Source of the DNA: G020354785 sp964521285
Lineage (GTDB): Bacteria; Bacteroidota; Bacteroidia; Bacteroidales; UBA10428
Length of the DNA stretch: 64,000 nucleotides
Direction of reading: 5' to 3'
Assembly: GCA_964521285.1 (NCBI GenBank)
Contig: CAZFQS010000018.1
Span: forward strand, 8,767 to 72,766
Shown: piece by piece, positions 62,781-64,000 of the stretch
Layout: each line of letters opens with the position of its first letter
Position numbering within the stretch: the first letter of the stretch is position 1
Program-made: the position numbers and the translations under genes
The notes under the pieces: generated by a model
What the model saw: only the letters and a program-made list of their open reading frames with translations
What the model was told of the DNA's origin: nothing
Database searches by the model: none

Positions 62781-63734
62781 ATGCAGAAAAAGAATTCGGT
62801 TGTATTATGGCTGGCTCAGGTAAGGGCTAATTTTTTACTGTTAGCAGTATTGTTAGTAGCAATAGGTCTGGCTGTTTCCTATAAATATCAACCACCTGAA
62901 GCAAACTTTAACTGGCTGAATGCTGTTATTGTTTTAGCAGGTGTTGTTTCTGCACATATTTCCGTGAATTTATTTAATGAATATTCCGATTTTAAAACTA
63001 AAATAGATTTTAATACAAAAAGGACTCCTTTTAGCGGAGGAAGCGGTATTCTGACTGGAGGACTCATATCTTCAAAAAAAGTTTTGCGGGTTGCTATCGT
63101 TTCTCTGATTTTAGCCCTGGCAGCAGGGATTTATTTTTCTATTACTTCTCACTGGACAATTTTAGTTATTTCATTATTAGGCGCATTTACCATAGTCTAT
63201 TATACAAAAATTTTAGCACGCTTTTTTTTAGGCGAGCTTATGGCAGGATTAACACTAGGATCTTTAGTGGTCATTGGAACATATCTGGCAATGAATGTTT
63301 CACCAGAATATAAACTTAACGGGCTACTTCCAATAGGAGTATTAATAATATCATTACCACCAGGTATATTAACATCATTATTATTACTATTAAATGAGTT
63401 TCCTGATGTTGAAGCTGATAAAAAAGGAGGCAGGAAACATCTGGTAGTTAAGTTTGGATACAAAACTTCAGCTGTCATTTATACAATTGGTTTAATAATA
63501 ACTTTTGGTACCATTGTATTGTTGCCGATTTTAGGATATTCTTCATTGTGGTTATATATAGCATTATTGCCATTACCTATGGCAATAAAGGCCAGTATTA
63601 GTGCTTTTAAATTTGATGGAGACCTGAATAAATTTATCCCGGCACTTATGAGCAATGTTATTACTGTTTTAACAACCGATTTGTTAATGGCAATCGGACT
63701 GGTACTTGATATATCTTATTACAAATTTATTTAA
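62781..63734 (+). CDS. menA: UbiA-family prenyltransferase, probable 1,4-dihydroxy-2-naphthoate octaprenyltransferase
   Basis: A 317-residue membrane protein with about nine helices. The two UbiA aspartate motifs are NLFNEYSDFKTKIDFNTKRTPFSGGSG (near residue 55-80) and NEFPDVEADKKGGRKHLVVKFG (near 208-230), which bind the Mg-prenyl diphosphate. This pattern fits MenA, which attaches the polyprenyl tail in menaquinone synthesis, the main quinone of Bacteroidota. Other UbiA members (for example for tocopherol or haem) are possible because no men genes are adjacent. The upstream 270 bp (62507-62780) are AT-rich with no clear promoter. Confidence 0.8.
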   Translation: MQKKNSVVLWLAQVRANFLLLAVLLVAIGLAVSYKYQPPEANFNWLNAVIVLAGVVSAHISVNLFNEYSDFKTKIDFNTKRTPFSGGSGILTGGLISSKKVLRVAIVSLILALAAGIYFSITSHWTILVISLLGAFTIVYYTKILARFFLGELMAGLTLGSLVVIGTYLAMNVSPEYKLNGLLPIGVLIISLPPGILTSLLLLLNEFPDVEADKKGGRKHLVVKFGYKTSAVIYTIGLIITFGTIVLLPILGYSSLWLYIALLPLPMAIKASISAFKFDGDLNKFIPALMSNVITVLTTDLLMAIGLVLDISYYKFI

Positions 63735-63868
63735 ATATTCTCTTATAATTGTTATTGAAGAAATAACAAGATATATCGCTGTAAATGTATTGTCTGGATT
63801 TTGAATTTATGAAGCCTGTAAAATTAGTCTATATCTGTTTTATCTGAATGAAAAACCGGGAATTCATT

Positions 63869-64000
63869 TCAGTTTGAACTTATCAACCTCCCTAAACCTG
63901 TAATATGTGAAATTATCTCAGGGTATCCCCTGTAGTAAACACACCCTGTACCCGTGATAACTGCATCAAGCAGTTCATTGACTGTTACTTTGCAACTGCC
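63869..64000 (-). CDS. C-terminal end of an unidentified protein (5' part outside window)
   Basis: An open minus-strand frame enters from the right edge and ends at TGA (63871-63869), giving 43 residues including TVNELLDAVITGTGCVYY and RGYPEIISHITGLGRLI. It looks like natural protein sequence (amphipathic, no rare residues) but is too short to assign. The 130 bp between it and menA hold nothing evident. Confidence 0.45.
   Translation of the reverse strand, partial: GSCKVTVNELLDAVITGTGCVYYRGYPEIISHITGLGRLISSN

Noticed and set aside
1..64000. tRNA, rRNA, CRISPR arrays, insertion sequences, integrases and phage genes
   Set aside because: No cloverleaf, rRNA core sequence, regularly spaced repeat set, transposase or integrase motif was recognised on either strand. 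A dedicated tRNA/Rfam scan was not possible here.

Overview
The window looks like a chromosomal piece of a low-GC, polysaccharide-degrading member of the Bacteroidota (Bacteroidia, possibly Marinilabiliales-like; the rank is an inference). Supporting signs are type IX secretion (T9SS) C-terminal sorting domains on three intact secreted proteins and one relic, a carboxypeptidase-regulatory-domain TonB receptor, several promoters of the Bacteroidota TTTG/TTG - N19-20 - TAnnTTTG form, a KduI/UxaE-type uronate pathway and a cellobiose 2-epimerase/mannosylglucose phosphorylase pair. No rRNA, tRNA, CRISPR array, integrase or transposase was recognised.

Layout. 1-2790: 3'-open Ser/Thr kinase with TPR domain (-). 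2981-10557: secreted GH31 glycosidase, a lipoprotein gene broken by one amber codon, a secreted FG-GAP/ASPIC/PKD/discoidin T9SS protein, and an FucP-type permease. 10646-15764: a large beta-helix T9SS protein and a scar where two truncated genes meet 5' end to 5' end. 15732-21999: divergent AraC regulator and an L-rhamnose operon (rhaT, rhaM, rhaA, class II aldolase, FGGY kinase). 21992-29745: a facing minus-strand operon (E2, Lpd, fused E1 alpha-beta, PHP protein, RhaW-like SDR). 30075-34174: GntR regulator, fucI, fucK. 34230-43122: uronate catabolism (SDR/kduI leftward, LacI regulator, kdgK-eda-exuT and uxaE-uxaC rightward). 43171-48892: fhs, a PD40 propeller protein, and an ECF sigma / anti-sigma / surface-protein operon. 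49147-54341: a Big_2 T9SS protein, a Tat-type aldo/keto reductase, and a divergent oxyR/thioferritin pair. 54453-58363: mannan-disaccharide genes and homoserine dehydrogenase. 58506-64000: DUF2059 protein plus TonB receptor, small unknown proteins, a NUMOD1-like protein, a UbiA/MenA prenyltransferase, and the edge of an unidentified gene.

How the genes work together. Rhamnose and fucose are isomerised (RhaA, FucI), phosphorylated (FGGY kinase, FucK) and cleaved by what seems to be one shared class II aldolase to DHAP and lactaldehyde. The lactaldehyde-handling SDR is not fused to the aldolase. It sits at the end of the opposing operon, behind a complete 2-oxoacid dehydrogenase complex. That operon has a near-consensus promoter (29792-29823) whose -33 element abuts and overlaps a perfect 20-bp palindrome (29822-29841) of HutC/GntR type, next to the GntR gene that precedes fucI. 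This suggests that fucose sensing controls a lactaldehyde-to-acetyl-CoA module shared by both deoxysugars. Uronates enter through UxaC/UxaE or KduI/SDR and finish through KdgK/Eda, under a LacI regulator with two matching CAATCGATTG operators, one in each divergent control region. Together with the GH31, GH130 and epimerase genes, this describes an organism living on pectin-, fucan- or ulvan-like and mannan polymers.
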